A stretch of DNA of 64,000 bases from Pantoea eucalypti (GCF_009646115.1 NZ_CP045720.1:2480001-2544000); one strand, 5' to 3'. Numbered from the stretch's first letter, positions 18,154 through 27,668 are shown. The notes: generated by a model not told the origin, from the sequence alone. Program-made: numbers and translations.

Positions 18154-19533
18154 ATGGACTTAAAGCTTGCCGCTTCTTTGTGGCAGCAGATGCAGCAGGG
18201 ATTGCGGGGCGACGCCGACGCCTTGCCTCTTCCCGCTTTCGTTGATCGCGCCACCTTCTCTTCTGCTTTTGCCGTCAGTGAACTGGCGGCCACCAGCATT
18301 GGTCTGGCAACTCAGGCCACCGCCGCGCTCATCGCCGCCTCCCGCCCTGACTATTGCTCTCCGCCCGTCGCCGTTAATGTGCGCCTGGCATCGCGCTGGT
18401 TTCAGCAGAGTTTTTATCCGCTGAACCGTGCTGCACCCGCGATGTGGGATGCGTTTGCCGGTGACTATCGCAGCCGCGATGGCTGGATCCGCCTGCATAC
18501 CAATGCCGCACATCACCGGCTGGCGATGGAGCAGGTGCTGGGCGCGCACGCCGATCGCGCGGCGCTGGCGATGCAGGTCCAGCAGTGGCAGGCCAGCGAA
18601 CTGGAGCAGGCGATTATTGATGCCGGTGGCTGTGCCGCAGAGATGCGAAGCGCCGCTGCCTGGCAGCAGCACCCGCAGGGTCAGGCAGTGCAGCGCGAGC
18701 CGCTGTTTAGCTGGCAGACCACCCAGCCGGCTCCTCTGCCCGACTGGCCGATGGCCGAGGCACGTCCGTTAATGGGTATAAAAGTTCTGGATCTGACGCG
18801 GATTATTGCCGGGCCGGTCGCTACCCGATTTCTTGCCAGCCTGGGGGCCAGCGTGCTGCGCATCGATCCGCCGGGCTGGCAGGAGCCGACACTGGATGAG
18901 GAGCTGAGCTGTGGCAAGCGCCGTGCGGTGCTCAACCTGACTCAGACTGCCGATCGCGAGCAGTTTATCCGCCTGCTGCGCGAGGCAGACGTGCTGGTGC
19001 ATGGCTATCGGGCGGATGCGCTTGAACGGCTTGGGTTTGACGCAGAGACCCTTCAGGCGCTCTCACCTGGCCTTGTCCTTGCCGGGCTTAATGCGTGGGG
19101 CTGGCAGGGACCGTGGCGCAACCGCCGGGGGTTTGACAGTCTGGTGCAGATGGGATGTGGCATTGCTGAACGGGGTATGCAGTGGCAGCAGAGCGACAAA
19201 CCGGTTCCGCTGCCAGTTCAGGCACTGGATCATGCCACTGGCTATCTGCTGGCGGCGGCGGTGCTGGAGGGATTGAGGCGACGCGTTACAGATGGTCACG
19301 GCAGCCAGGTTCGGCTGTCACTGGCGCGCACCGCATGGCTATTGCAGCAGCACCCACTCGGGCAGTGCGCAGGCGCTGGCATTGAGCCACAGGTTAAAGA
19401 TAACCTGCCCTGTTACGAATTAACGCCGTGGGGATTGGGGGTAAGGCTGCGGGCAGCAGCCTGGCTCCCCGGCACCCCGCAGATGTTCGCGACATCTGGC
19501 TCCGCGCCGGGTACGCACCCGGCGACCTGGTGA
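18154..19533 (+). CDS. CoA-transferase family III (CaiB/BaiF-like) protein
   Basis: 459 residues from the ATG at 18154 (MDLKLAASLWQQMQQ), with GGGAG 7 nt upstream. The C-terminal half carries the family III core: MGIKVLDLTRIIAGPVATRFLASLGA, SCGKRRAVLNL, DVLVHGYRADALERLG and a GHGSQVRLSLART segment. The N-terminal 190 residues are a second, more divergent copy of the fold, so the monomer looks like a tandem domain protein. The family transfers CoA between organic acids; the substrate here is unknown. The gene ends 1 nt before the convergent ycdY. Confidence 0.75.
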   Translation: MDLKLAASLWQQMQQGLRGDADALPLPAFVDRATFSSAFAVSELAATSIGLATQATAALIAASRPDYCSPPVAVNVRLASRWFQQSFYPLNRAAPAMWDAFAGDYRSRDGWIRLHTNAAHHRLAMEQVLGAHADRAALAMQVQQWQASELEQAIIDAGGCAAEMRSAAAWQQHPQGQAVQREPLFSWQTTQPAPLPDWPMAEARPLMGIKVLDLTRIIAGPVATRFLASLGASVLRIDPPGWQEPTLDEELSCGKRRAVLNLTQTADREQFIRLLREADVLVHGYRADALERLGFDAETLQALSPGLVLAGLNAWGWQGPWRNRRGFDSLVQMGCGIAERGMQWQQSDKPVPLPVQALDHATGYLLAAAVLEGLRRRVTDGHGSQVRLSLARTAWLLQQHPLGQCAGAGIEPQVKDNLPCYELTPWGLGVRLRAAAWLPGTPQMFATSGSAPGTHPATW

Positions 19534-19534
19534 A

Positions 19535-20101
19535 TCAGGCGTCGGGCGTTTCTTCGCTGCTATCCAGCAATTCGTTGTACATCGCCTGAATCGCTTCGCG
19601 GCTCAGCATCGCGAGGGTGCGGTAGAACGCAGTGGTCGCGTGCGCTTCCACTTTACCCAGGAACGTACCGCACCACGGCAGCAGATACTCTTCAAACAGC
19701 GCCAGTTGCGCTGCGCTCTCATCTTCCGCGGACTGATCTTCCAGCCATGACGCGGCCAGCAGCAGTACACCAAAATGGTCAGCAGGCGCATCGCTCAGCG
19801 GCATTCCGCGTGAGGTCAGAAATGCACGCACGTCCGCTTCAGCTTTGCCTTCGGGCCACTGTGACGCGTAAGGCGGGACATTACATTCGCTGCCAACGAA
19901 CAGCGTATTGTAATCAGCAGCCAGCGCCTGCGGATCGCTGTTCTGTTGCAGACGCGTCAGCAGCTCATCCTGCTCCAGCGGCCACTGCGACTGCAGTTTG
20001 CCTTCACGCAGCAGTGTGAACAGCGGCACCAGCAGCGGGTCCTGCGGCTGACGATTAAACAGTGAGCCAATCACACGGCACAGAATGGAAAACTCATTCA
20101 T
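19535..20101 (-). CDS. ycdY: TorD/DmsD-family chaperone YcdY
   Basis: 188 residues, all-helical TorD-type protein. It has NTLFVGSECNVPPYASQWPEG in the middle, the family's substrate-binding region, and the C-terminal LSREAIQAMYNELL. In E. coli, YcdY lies directly downstream of ycdX and stimulates YcdX activity in swarming. Here the two are parted by about 1.3 kb of inserted DNA, which may break their co-transcription. Assignment rests on order (ghrA-ycdX-ycdY) and family. Confidence 0.85.
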   Translation of the reverse strand: MNEFSILCRVIGSLFNRQPQDPLLVPLFTLLREGKLQSQWPLEQDELLTRLQQNSDPQALAADYNTLFVGSECNVPPYASQWPEGKAEADVRAFLTSRGMPLSDAPADHFGVLLLAASWLEDQSAEDESAAQLALFEEYLLPWCGTFLGKVEAHATTAFYRTLAMLSREAIQAMYNELLDSSEETPDA

Positions 20102-20123
20102 GAGTCAGATTTCCTTGAGGCAA

Positions 20124-20253
20124 AATAAATTAAAAGTCAGCCAGTTCAGCAATAGATTTGCCGCTACGCATTTCCAGAAAGTCGAGCAGGCGACGCGGCG
20201 TGACATTTAACACCCGATCCTCAGGAAAATCCACCTCGCGGGCAATGCGCAGG
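20124..20253. repeat. Direct repeat of the ycdX 3' end, left copy
   Basis: 130 bp nearly identical (two mismatches) to 21442-21571, offset 1318 bp. The copies bracket four small genes of foreign look. A further short match, GCCAGTTCAGCA, recurs near 20431 inside the insert. Confidence 0.9.
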
Positions 20254-20316
20254 TGCTTGTAGAGAGGACCGAGCCCTGGAAACAGTAGGGAAACCAGAGC
20301 CAAATGCCAGCCGTCC
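20130..20316 (-). pseudogene. Duplicated, degraded 3' end of ycdX
   Basis: The minus-strand reading ends with the same 40 residues as YcdX ([13 protein letters not shown]...IAELADF). DNA from 20124 to 20253 matches 21442-21571 with only two mismatches. Upstream the match becomes patchy, although a 20-bp block (20297-20316) still equals 21614-21633. No start codon or ribosome site belongs to it, so it is a gene tail, not a gene. It marks the left border of the foreign segment between ycdX and ycdY. Confidence 0.85.
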
Positions 20317-20457
20317 ATCGACTTCAATGGTCTTAACAACGTCGCTGGTCTATTGTTTCAGAAACCCAATCTTAAACTCAACAATCTCAGCCAGGCAAAA
20401 AGTCAAAATGTCTAAAATATCTTAAAAAACGGCCAGTTCAGCAGAGAAAATTTCTTA

Positions 20458-20700
20458 CTAATAAAAACGAAAATATTTTACGCTAATATAGATGATTAAG
20501 ACAAACCACAGTAAAGCGAACAGCAAACCATAGTCAGGAAAAACGTTTATAAATAAAATAGCGCCAACCACACCCACAACTGGTGGTATCAGCCCAAAGA
20601 AAGATTGACTCACCCAGGCGTAAAACCAGCGAATAATTTTTTTCATTTTATCAAAATATCTTCCATTAAATTTTAAAACCTGATCTTCATGAACAGGCAT
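20458..20700 (-). CDS. Small membrane protein of the ycdX cassette
   Basis: 80 residues from the ATG at 20700 (MPVHEDQVLKFNGRYF); a TTG at 20715 would add five residues. After a charged N-terminus and KMKKIIRWFYAW, two hydrophobic segments follow (GLIPPVVGVVGAILFINV and LLFALLWFVLIIYISV). No family recognised. It is the last of four minus-strand genes between the two ycdX ends. Small membrane proteins after a truncated large protein are typical of immunity genes in polymorphic toxin loci, but this is inference. Confidence 0.45.
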   Translation of the reverse strand: MPVHEDQVLKFNGRYFDKMKKIIRWFYAWVSQSFFGLIPPVVGVVGAILFINVFPDYGLLFALLWFVLIIYISVKYFRFY

Positions 20701-20711
20701 ACCCCTCAATT

Positions 20712-20861
20712 TCAATAATGATATTGCTGCATAAATTCAGAAACTTCATCATGTTCAGCGTATCGATTACATGTTCCTGCCGCGTTGGTAAAGCACATAG
20801 TCTCAATCTTTGCTGTCCGTAATATAAAAGAGTCGATGAGAGAATTTACTGTAACTTTCAT
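20712..20861 (-). CDS. 49-residue protein of the ycdX cassette
   Basis: ATG at 20861 overlaps the stop of the preceding 67-codon gene (ATGA), so translation is likely coupled. The product begins MKVTVNSLIDSFILRTAK and ends EFMQQYHY. It is soluble, with two cysteines and no membrane segment. No family recognised. The strict coupling is the main evidence that it is real. Confidence 0.4.
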   Translation of the reverse strand: MKVTVNSLIDSFILRTAKIETMCFTNAAGTCNRYAEHDEVSEFMQQYHY

Positions 20862-21061
20862 ACCTTATGCTCACCTCTGACTTTACCCAGAAAGTAAGCG
20901 GCCCCATATCCCAGTAATACAGCCCCGAAGAAACAGCATAGTTTCAACGCCAGGCTATCGAACACAAAGAGTGAAGCGAGAGCAACGAAGCTCATCACGA
21001 CTGTAATCGTCCCTTCAATTACATGTGCCGAAAGTTTACCCAGCCTTTTTACAAATTTCAT
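20858..21061 (-). CDS. 67-residue two-helix membrane protein of the ycdX cassette
   Basis: Starts MKFVKRLGKLSAHVIEG with AAGGA 7 nt upstream, a good ribosome site. Two membrane segments (TITVVMSFVALASLFVF and LCCFFGAVLLGYGAAYF) are followed by a short basic tail. The gene overlaps the 3' end of the upstream toxin-like fragment by 26 nt and is coupled to the next gene. No family recognised; an immunity-type membrane protein is one possibility. Confidence 0.5.
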   Translation of the reverse strand: MKFVKRLGKLSAHVIEGTITVVMSFVALASLFVFDSLALKLCCFFGAVLLGYGAAYFLGKVRGEHKV

Positions 21062-21440
21062 TACTGATCCTTTGAAAGGTCTGAGGGTGGCTACTGATAT
21101 AATCCAGATCCTGATCGCCTCCTATCTTTCCGGCTCCATAGGCCAATTGATTGCGAACAGCCTCCTTACCTTGAGCATCAAGTTTCCAGTAAAACTCGGT
21201 AATTACGGTAGTGACTAATCTGCGTAATGGTTCTGCATTGCTGATTAATGATTTGACCACCTGATAAAACCATTCGTTTTCACGTTCGTTTCGCAACTTA
21301 AGGTCATCCCCGACTGTACCATTAGCTATATATGTACCTTTTACAGTCGGTTCAACTCGGGAACTCAACCGCAAATAAGATATTTCAGACCCACAGCTTA
21401 CACCTGGTGCAGAAAGTCTGGCGGCATGTAGTCCCCGAAG
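21036..21440 (-). pseudogene. 3' fragment of an unknown, possibly polymorphic-toxin-like, protein
   Basis: About 130 residues read without a stop from the ycdX repeat border to 21036. Key parts are KGTYIANGTVGDDLKL, EWFYQVVKSLIS, LVTTVITEFYWKLDAQGKEAV and NQLAYGAGKIGG. There is no start codon with a ribosome site, and reading further upstream runs into the ycdX tail in the wrong frame, so the 5' part was lost at the junction. The content is lower in GC than ycdX. The Gly/Ala-rich GAGKIGG segment and the following small membrane genes recall C-terminal toxin tips with immunity genes, but no toxin family was recognised. Confidence 0.45.
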
Positions 21441-21441
21441 T

Positions 21442-21571
21442 AATAAATTAAAAGTCAGCCAGTTCAGCAATAGATTTGCCGCTACGCATTTCCAGAAAGT
21501 CGAGCAGGCGACGCGGCGTGACATTTAACACCCGATCCTCGGGAAAATCCACCTCGCGGGCAATTCGCAGG
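21442..21571. repeat. Direct repeat of the ycdX 3' end, right copy (in the intact gene)
   Basis: Matches 20124-20253 with two mismatches. This copy is in the intact ycdX reading frame, so it is the functional one. Confidence 0.9.
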
Positions 21572-22185
21572 CAGTGTTCAAAATTTCCGAGCGTAAACGC
21601 CGTGTGGGAATCGGAGCCAAATGCCAGCCGTCCTCCGGCATCACGCACGGCGGCGGCGATAGCCCGGCAGTTCGGTTCACTGCCTGGACGCGAGTGCGTA
21701 AAGGAGGAGTTATTCAGCTCCAGCGCCACGTCATAGTGCGCTGCGGCCTCGGCGATCGCCGGAATATCGACCGGGAATTTCGGGTTGCCCGGATGGCTGA
21801 TGATATGAACCAGCCCACCTGCCATGGCGGCGATCATCGCGTCAGTGTGATGTTTTCTGTCGCGCGGCGCATAAACTGGCTCGTGAAAACCGGCGACGAT
21901 CAAATCCAGCGCATCGAGCATCGGGCCGGAACAGTCGATCTCGCCCTGCTGGTTTTTAATATTGGCTTCGATGCCGCGCAGAATCCCTACGCCGTCAATG
22001 ACACGCGGCCAGACGCGCATATTAATAAAGTGCCAGTAGTGCGGCGCGTCGGCCATGTCAGGGCCGTGATCGGTGATGGCAAACAGTTTCAGGCCGGTTT
22101 GCTTCGCCTGAGTCACGTAGTCATGCAGCGTGCTGTAAGCATGCGTGCTGGCGATGGTGTGCATATGCAGATCTACCGGATACAT
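21448..22185 (-). CDS. ycdX: PHP-domain phosphatase YcdX
   Basis: 245 residues, equal to the E. coli protein. The PHP metal motifs are visible: [16 protein letters not shown] at the N-terminus, [18 protein letters not shown] near 37, [11 protein letters not shown], and the C-terminal [15 protein letters not shown] trinuclear zinc site is expected from the family. It follows ghrA by 39 nt in the same direction. The last 40 residues are duplicated 1.3 kb downstream. Confidence 0.95.
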   Translation of the reverse strand: MYPVDLHMHTIASTHAYSTLHDYVTQAKQTGLKLFAITDHGPDMADAPHYWHFINMRVWPRVIDGVGILRGIEANIKNQQGEIDCSGPMLDALDLIVAGFHEPVYAPRDRKHHTDAMIAAMAGGLVHIISHPGNPKFPVDIPAIAEAAAHYDVALELNNSSFTHSRPGSEPNCRAIAAAVRDAGGRLAFGSDSHTAFTLGNFEHCLRIAREVDFPEDRVLNVTPRRLLDFLEMRSGKSIAELADF

Positions 22186-22224
22186 CCTCTTCTCCTGCTG
22201 AATGCCCCTGACGGGGCCGTTTCA

Positions 22225-23166
22225 TTAATAGCCGCGCTGACGATCCACCCTGCCCTGCGGCGGCTCGCCTGCCTGATCCTGATTGATGGCACGGGCGATG
22301 TAGTCGATAGCTTCGTCGATTAAGGTTACCGCCGCATTATGGGGTGTGATCGTGACACGCGGATGGGACCATAGCGGATGTGCTTCGGGCAGCGGTTCCA
22401 CCTGAAAGACATCCAGTGCTGCCGCTTTCAGCTGACCGCTGTTGAGCGCAGCCAGCAGATCCTCTTCCACCACCTGCGCGCCGCGTGCGATGTTAAGGAA
22501 GAACGCGCCGTGCGGCAGCTGCTGTAAAAAGTGCTGATCGATGAGATTGATTGTCTCGTGTGTGCTCGGCAGCAGGTTGATGATCACCCGCGTCTCCTGC
22601 AGAAACGCAGGCAACGCATCGCGTCCGGCAAAGCTGGTTACGCCATCAATTTTTTTCGGTGAGCGGCTCCAGACACGCAGCGGAAATCCCCAGGGTTTCA
22701 GGCTCTCCGCCACGCTTTGTCCCAGTACGCCGGCGCCCAGGATGCCGATGGTAAACGCTTCACGCGTGTAAGCGGGCAGCGGCTGCCAGCACTGTTGCTG
22801 CTGCTGAAGACGGTAGTCGTCAAAACGACGGAACCAGCTCAGCACGCTATGCACCGCGTACTCCTGCATCTGACGCGCCATCCCGGTATCTTCCAGCCGG
22901 TACAGCGGCACGCTGTCGGGCAGCATCTCAGGATGCTGCTGCAGCTGCTTAAGAATTTCGTCAACACCTGCGCCCAGTGCAAAAACGCCGCGCAGTGTGG
23001 CGCGTCCCTGCAGCATCTCTGCGGGCGGGGAGCGGACCAGCGCATAATCAGCCGGACCGTTGTCGCCTGGCTGCCAGGCGCGAACCCGCGCCTGAGGCAG
23101 GCGTTGTTGTAAACCGTTAATCCAGGCCGCTGCAGACTGCGACGGGTGATACCAGATGATCTCCAT
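22225..23166 (-). CDS. ghrA: Glyoxylate/hydroxypyruvate reductase A
   Basis: 313 residues from the ATG at 23166 ([15 protein letters not shown]); GGAG lies 6 nt upstream, and the length equals E. coli GhrA within a residue. It is a D-2-hydroxyacid dehydrogenase. Visible are the Rossmann motif [33 protein letters not shown] (active-site Arg region), and the Glu/His pair in [24 protein letters not shown]. It reduces glyoxylate and hydroxypyruvate with NADPH in the cytosol. Order ghrA-ycdX is as in E. coli. Confidence 0.93.
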   Translation of the reverse strand: MEIIWYHPSQSAAAWINGLQQRLPQARVRAWQPGDNGPADYALVRSPPAEMLQGRATLRGVFALGAGVDEILKQLQQHPEMLPDSVPLYRLEDTGMARQMQEYAVHSVLSWFRRFDDYRLQQQQQCWQPLPAYTREAFTIGILGAGVLGQSVAESLKPWGFPLRVWSRSPKKIDGVTSFAGRDALPAFLQETRVIINLLPSTHETINLIDQHFLQQLPHGAFFLNIARGAQVVEEDLLAALNSGQLKAAALDVFQVEPLPEAHPLWSHPRVTITPHNAAVTLIDEAIDYIARAINQDQAGEPPQGRVDRQRGY

Positions 23167-23375
23167 CCTGCTCTCCTTTTTTCTTTCAGCGTCGGGGAAA
23201 AGTGGGGTGAGAGCAAGAAAAAACCGGCGTGAAAAAGCGGTTTTTTCCATAAAAATAATTCCCGTGGCTTCACATTTCCGGCTCGCGTCAGGGTTAAATA
23301 GACAGATAAGGTCTAAAGTTGGTCCTGTGGTCAATGCGTTACGCGCGGCCGCATTTCGGACAAGGAGAAAAACCG

Positions 23376-25061
23376 ATGACAAAAATTGAGGTAAACGCCA
23401 ACCCACGGCGTCAGCGTTATGCGCCCTTTCTGCTCACGTTGCTGCTGAGCGTTCCCGCTTTCACCACCCATGCCGACGATAACAGCCGCATGCTGAACAA
23501 TCAGCCGCAGCCGCCGGACGTTCGTTTAGGGCCGCTGTTTAACGCCGTGCAACAGGCGAAGTTCTATCCCGATCAAAAGACCTTTGCTGATGCCGTACCG
23601 AAATTCGATCCCGCCTCGATTCTTGCCGACTGGCAGATGCAGAAGAAACAGCGCAATTTCGACCTGAAACGTTTTGTGGATACCAACTTTACGTTGCCCG
23701 CTGCGGGCGACAAATATGTCCCGCCCGCGGGACAAAACCTGCGTGAGCACATTGATGGCCTGTGGCCAGTACTGACCCGCACCACCAGCAGCGTGGGTCA
23801 GTACGACTCGCTGCTGCCATTGCCAAAACCCTACGTGGTGCCTGGCGGGCGTTTCCGCGAAGTTTATTACTGGGACAGCTACTTCACCATGCTGGGGCTG
23901 GCCGAGAGCGGACACTGGGATAAAGTCCAGGATATGACGGATAACTTCGCCTCGCTGCTTGACCGCTATGGCCACATTCCCAACGGCAACCGCAGCTACT
24001 ACCTTAGCCGTTCACAGCCACCGTTCTTCAGCATGATGGTCGAGTTGCTGGCCACGCATGATGACGGCAAAGCCTATACCCGCTACCTGCCGCAATTGCA
24101 GAAAGAGTATGACTACTGGATGGCCGACAGCGATAAAGTCGCGGCCGGTGCCGCCAGCAAGCGGGTGATTAAACTGGCGGATGGTACGTTGCTCAATCGC
24201 TACTGGGATGCGCGCGACGTGCCACGTACTGAATCCTGGATGGATGATATTGCCACCGCGCAGAAAGCGCCGCAGCGCAATAAAGCCGAGCTCTACCGCG
24301 AGCTGCGTTCCGGTGCCGCGTCGGGCTGGGATTTCAGTTCCCGCTGGTTCACCGATGCGCATAATCTGTCGACAATCCGCACCACACAGCTGGCGCCCGT
24401 TGACCTTAACAGCCTGATGTTCCACCTGGAGCAGACGCTGTCAAAAGGCTACCAGATGAATAAGCAGAGCGATCTGGCAAAGCAGTTTGCCGATCGCGCA
24501 GAGAAGCGTCAGGCAGCAATCAACCGCTATCTGTGGGACAGCAAACAGAACTGGTACGCCGACTATGACTGGCAGAAAAAACAGGTCCATCCGCAGTTAA
24601 CGGCTGCTGCCCTGTTCCCGCTCTATCTTCAGGTAGCCAGTGACAGGCAGGCTGAAAGCACCGCCAGCGCGGTAGAAAAACAGCTGCTGAAGCCTGGTGG
24701 TCTGGTAACTACCACCGTAAACAACGGTCAGCAGTGGGACGCACCGAATGGCTGGGCCCCGCTGCAGTGGGTTGCCGTGGAAGGTCTTGAGCACTATAAC
24801 CAGCCGAAACTCGCAAAAGAGGTCGGCTTACGCTTCCTGCAAAACGTCCAGAACACCTATGACCGTGAGCATAAACTGGTAGAAAAATATGTCGTTGACG
24901 GCAAAAATCTTGGCGGCGGCGGTGGCGGTGAATATCCGCTGCAGGACGGCTTCGGCTGGACAAACGGCGTCACGCTGAAACTGCTCGATAAGTATTGCCC
25001 GAAAGATAAAACCTGTAACAGCGCCCACGATATTCCTCAGGCGTCTGCCTCACAAAACTAA
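23376..25061 (+). CDS. treA: Periplasmic trehalase
   Basis: 561 residues from the ATG at 23376, with AAGGAG 8 nt upstream. A signal peptide ([18 protein letters not shown]) directs it to the periplasm, where it splits trehalose into two glucoses. Both glycoside hydrolase 37 signatures are present: [15 protein letters not shown] near residue 156 and [10 protein letters not shown] near 452. [20 protein letters not shown] segment closes the catalytic domain. It is divergent from ghrA and followed by a stem-loop. Confidence 0.95.
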   Translation: MTKIEVNANPRRQRYAPFLLTLLLSVPAFTTHADDNSRMLNNQPQPPDVRLGPLFNAVQQAKFYPDQKTFADAVPKFDPASILADWQMQKKQRNFDLKRFVDTNFTLPAAGDKYVPPAGQNLREHIDGLWPVLTRTTSSVGQYDSLLPLPKPYVVPGGRFREVYYWDSYFTMLGLAESGHWDKVQDMTDNFASLLDRYGHIPNGNRSYYLSRSQPPFFSMMVELLATHDDGKAYTRYLPQLQKEYDYWMADSDKVAAGAASKRVIKLADGTLLNRYWDARDVPRTESWMDDIATAQKAPQRNKAELYRELRSGAASGWDFSSRWFTDAHNLSTIRTTQLAPVDLNSLMFHLEQTLSKGYQMNKQSDLAKQFADRAEKRQAAINRYLWDSKQNWYADYDWQKKQVHPQLTAAALFPLYLQVASDRQAESTASAVEKQLLKPGGLVTTTVNNGQQWDAPNGWAPLQWVAVEGLEHYNQPKLAKEVGLRFLQNVQNTYDREHKLVEKYVVDGKNLGGGGGGEYPLQDGFGWTNGVTLKLLDKYCPKDKTCNSAHDIPQASASQN

Positions 25062-25069
25062 GTCACTCT

Positions 25070-25098
25070 GGATACCTCTGGCCCCGCCGGAGGTATCC
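25070..25098 (+). terminator. Stem-loop after treA
   Basis: GGATACCTC (25070-25078) pairs with GAGGTATCC (25090-25098), a 9-bp perfect stem 8 nt past the treA stop. Only a weak pyrimidine run follows, so termination may be incomplete. Confidence 0.55.
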
Positions 25099-25177
25099 GC
25101 ACTCCCTTTCAGCGAATTTTACTTGACCTTCTTTCATCTACAGGCAAAATTGCAGCAAATTTACAAAAGGTAATAGT

Positions 25178-25196
25178 TCTCATTATGATAATGAGA
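25178..25196. promoter_or_regulatory. Fur box upstream of the siderophore receptor
   Basis: TCTCATTATGATAATGAGA is a perfect 9-1-9 palindrome matching the Fur consensus hexamer pattern (GATAAT/ATTATC). It lies 57 bp before the receptor start, so iron repression is expected. Confidence 0.8.
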
Positions 25197-25252
25197 TTGC
25201 CTATCAATAATTTTATTCACCCGCCTGACCCTTTGCCAAGAAAGGAATTTTG

Positions 25253-27352
25253 ATGAAACTGTCATTGTCGCTGAAAGGTTATGTTCACCTCTGCACCCTG
25301 GCGCTGACTGCGCCTGCTCTGAGTTTTGCTGCTGATATGGTTGTGACTGCCCAACCGCTGGAGGATTCGACCACGCCCACCCAGGGCTATCTGGCGACCA
25401 CCAGCCAGGGCGCAACCAAGAGCGATCGTCCATTGATCACCACGCCGCAATCAATATCCGTAGTCACCCGTCAGCAGATGCAGGATCAGGGCGCACTGAC
25501 CCTGAATCAGGCGCTGGGTTACAGCTCAGGCGTCTTTACTAACTTCGGCGGGGCCGCTACCCGTTACGACACCATTGCCCTGCGCGGCTTCCACGGTGGC
25601 GATGTCGATAACACCTTCCTCGACGGGATGCGGCTGATGAGTGACGGCGGCAGTTTCAACATATTGCAGGTGGATAATGCTTTCCTGGAACGCATCGATG
25701 TGATCAAAGGCCCCTCTTCCGCGCTCTATGGCCAGACAGTGCCGGGCGGACTGGTGAACATGGTGACTAAACGTCCTCAGTTCGCGGAGGAGGGTCACAT
25801 TCAAGTGCAGGCGGGCAGCAACGCGACCACCGGCACGATGTTTGACTACACCAATGCCATTAATGACCAGTGGGCGTTTCGCCTGACCGGCGTAACCCGC
25901 AACAGCGATACCCAGTACGATCATACCCGTGAAGAGAAATATGCGCTGATGCCGCAGCTGATGTGGCAACCTGATGAAGATACCCATCTGATTCTGAAAG
26001 CCTACCTGCAAAAAGATCCGTCAGGCGGTTATCACGGTTCCGTGCCGGGTGACGGCAGCCTTACCGAACACAACGGCTATAAGTTGAGCAACGGCTTCTA
26101 TGAGGGCAACAGCGATCTTGATCAGTTCAAACGCCACGAGCAGATCTACAGCTTCGATTTCGCCCATCGCTTTAACGACGTCTGGTCGTTCTCATCAACC
26201 GGCAGTTACAGCCACTCGAATGTCGATCTCGATCAGGTTTATCAGATTGGCTGGGATGAAAATAATCCCGATCTGCTGAATCGCTACTACTCTGGCGAGC
26301 GCTCGTCACTCTCCGCCTGGTCCACGGATAACCGCTTACAGGCGGAGTTCAACACCGGCGAACTGGAGCACCGCGTCACGCTGGGTGCCGAATATCATCG
26401 TTACAAAAATGAGATCAGTGAGGCTGGCGGTCCGGCTAACCAGCTGAATGCCGTGACCGGCGATCAGGTGGGCGATATGCCTGAGCAGACCTGGGCAGAT
26501 AGCACCCGCCGTTACTACCAGACCGGCCTCTATCTGCAGGATGAGATGAAGCTGGATCGCTGGCATCTCGATCTCTCCGGCCGTTACGATCGCATCGTCG
26601 CACAAAACAGCGGCAGCGATCGTCGTCAGGATGATCACATTAGCGGACGCGCGGCGCTGCTCTATGCTTTCGACAACGGCATTTCGCCTTATGTCAGCTG
26701 GAGCCAGGCGATTACCCCGACTGCGCTTACCGATCCCAACAATAACCTGCTGAAGCCGACCACCTCAGAGCAGTATGAAGCCGGGGTGAAATATCAGCCG
26801 GTGGGCACCCGCGATCTTTACAGCATGGCGGTTTATGACCTGACGCAGAAGGATGTGGCAAACCGTAATGTTAAAGACGGCACCTTTACGCCATCGGGCA
26901 AAGTCCATTCACAGGGTATTGAGCTGGAAGCACGTAATCAGTTAACCCCGCGTCTGAGCACCGTGGCGAGCTATACGCTGAACCATCTGCGCTTCAAAGA
27001 TTCGGTGGATGGCAACAGCGGCCATACGCCGTATGTCACCCCTAACAGCATGGCTGCACTCTGGGGTCACTATCAGTTTGATTACGGTCTGAGTGCGGGC
27101 GCGGGCGTGCGTTACATCGGCAAACAGTGGGCGGACAATGAAAATACCACGCGCGTGCCGTCGGTGACGCTGTTTGATGCATCAGTGCGGGCCGATCTGG
27201 GTGTCTGGAACAGCAGCCTGAAAGGCGCATGGGTTCAGGTCAATGCCAATAACCTGACCGACCGCACCTATGTAGCGGGCTGTTACGGCACAGGCTATTG
27301 CTACTGGGGCGCGGAGCGCAGCGTGATGGCGACTGTCGGTTACGACTTCTGA
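25253..27352 (+). CDS. TonB-dependent ferric-siderophore receptor (ferrichrome/ferrioxamine type)
   Basis: 699 residues from the ATG at 25253, with AAGGAA 7 nt upstream. A signal peptide ends at LSFAAD, and a TonB-box-like DMVVTA follows at once. The plug domain shows PQSISVVTRQQM, RGFHGGDVDNTFLDGMR and GPSSALYGQTVPGGLVNMVTK. The C-terminal barrel ends NNLTDRTYVAGCYGTGYCYWGAERSVMATVGYDF-like, with the paired cysteines and terminal Phe of the FhuA/FoxA/FcuA group. It takes up hydroxamate siderophores with TonB energy. Ferrioxamine is the most likely ligand in a Pantoea background, but that is inference. A Fur box precedes it. Confidence 0.88.
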   Translation: MKLSLSLKGYVHLCTLALTAPALSFAADMVVTAQPLEDSTTPTQGYLATTSQGATKSDRPLITTPQSISVVTRQQMQDQGALTLNQALGYSSGVFTNFGGAATRYDTIALRGFHGGDVDNTFLDGMRLMSDGGSFNILQVDNAFLERIDVIKGPSSALYGQTVPGGLVNMVTKRPQFAEEGHIQVQAGSNATTGTMFDYTNAINDQWAFRLTGVTRNSDTQYDHTREEKYALMPQLMWQPDEDTHLILKAYLQKDPSGGYHGSVPGDGSLTEHNGYKLSNGFYEGNSDLDQFKRHEQIYSFDFAHRFNDVWSFSSTGSYSHSNVDLDQVYQIGWDENNPDLLNRYYSGERSSLSAWSTDNRLQAEFNTGELEHRVTLGAEYHRYKNEISEAGGPANQLNAVTGDQVGDMPEQTWADSTRRYYQTGLYLQDEMKLDRWHLDLSGRYDRIVAQNSGSDRRQDDHISGRAALLYAFDNGISPYVSWSQAITPTALTDPNNNLLKPTTSEQYEAGVKYQPVGTRDLYSMAVYDLTQKDVANRNVKDGTFTPSGKVHSQGIELEARNQLTPRLSTVASYTLNHLRFKDSVDGNSGHTPYVTPNSMAALWGHYQFDYGLSAGAGVRYIGKQWADNENTTRVPSVTLFDASVRADLGVWNSSLKGAWVQVNANNLTDRTYVAGCYGTGYCYWGAERSVMATVGYDF

Positions 27353-27372
27353 TAGCAGAGTAAAAGATAAAA

Positions 27373-27400
27373 AAAGGGGACGAATCGCTTCGTCCCCTTT
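27373..27400. terminator. Bidirectional terminator
   Basis: AAAGGGGACGAA and TTCGTCCCCTTT form a perfect 12-bp stem with a TCGC loop. A-rich and T-rich flanks serve the receptor gene on the plus strand and the small membrane protein gene on the minus strand. Confidence 0.9.
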
Positions 27401-27419
27401 TCTGTTAAAACTGTTACGG

Positions 27420-27668
27420 TTAACTGCGTACTTTGCGGTACACGAACAGCACCACGATGGCACCGATCACTGCGACCACAAAACTGCCGAAGTTAAACCC
27501 ATCGACGCGGCCGAAGCCAAACAGCGTACTGATCCAGCCACCCACTACTGCACCGATAATACCCAGTACAACAGTCAGAATGAAACCGCCACCGTCTTTA
27601 CCCGGCATAATCCACTTCGCCAGAATACCCGCGATCAAGCCAAAGACGATCCAGGAAATAATACCCAT
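27420..27668 (-). CDS. GlsB/YeaQ/YmgE-family small membrane protein
   Basis: 82 residues from the ATG at 27668 (MGIISWIVFGLIAGILAKW), chosen because AGGAG lies 7 nt upstream. Three hydrophobic segments are rich in Gly, with MPGKDGGGFILTVVLGIIGAVVGGW as the family signature, and the C-terminus is basic (YRKVRS). These transglycosylase-associated proteins are stress-induced inner-membrane proteins whose role is not settled. Monocistronic, sharing a bidirectional terminator with the receptor gene. Confidence 0.9.
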   Translation of the reverse strand: MGIISWIVFGLIAGILAKWIMPGKDGGGFILTVVLGIIGAVVGGWISTLFGFGRVDGFNFGSFVVAVIGAIVVLFVYRKVRS

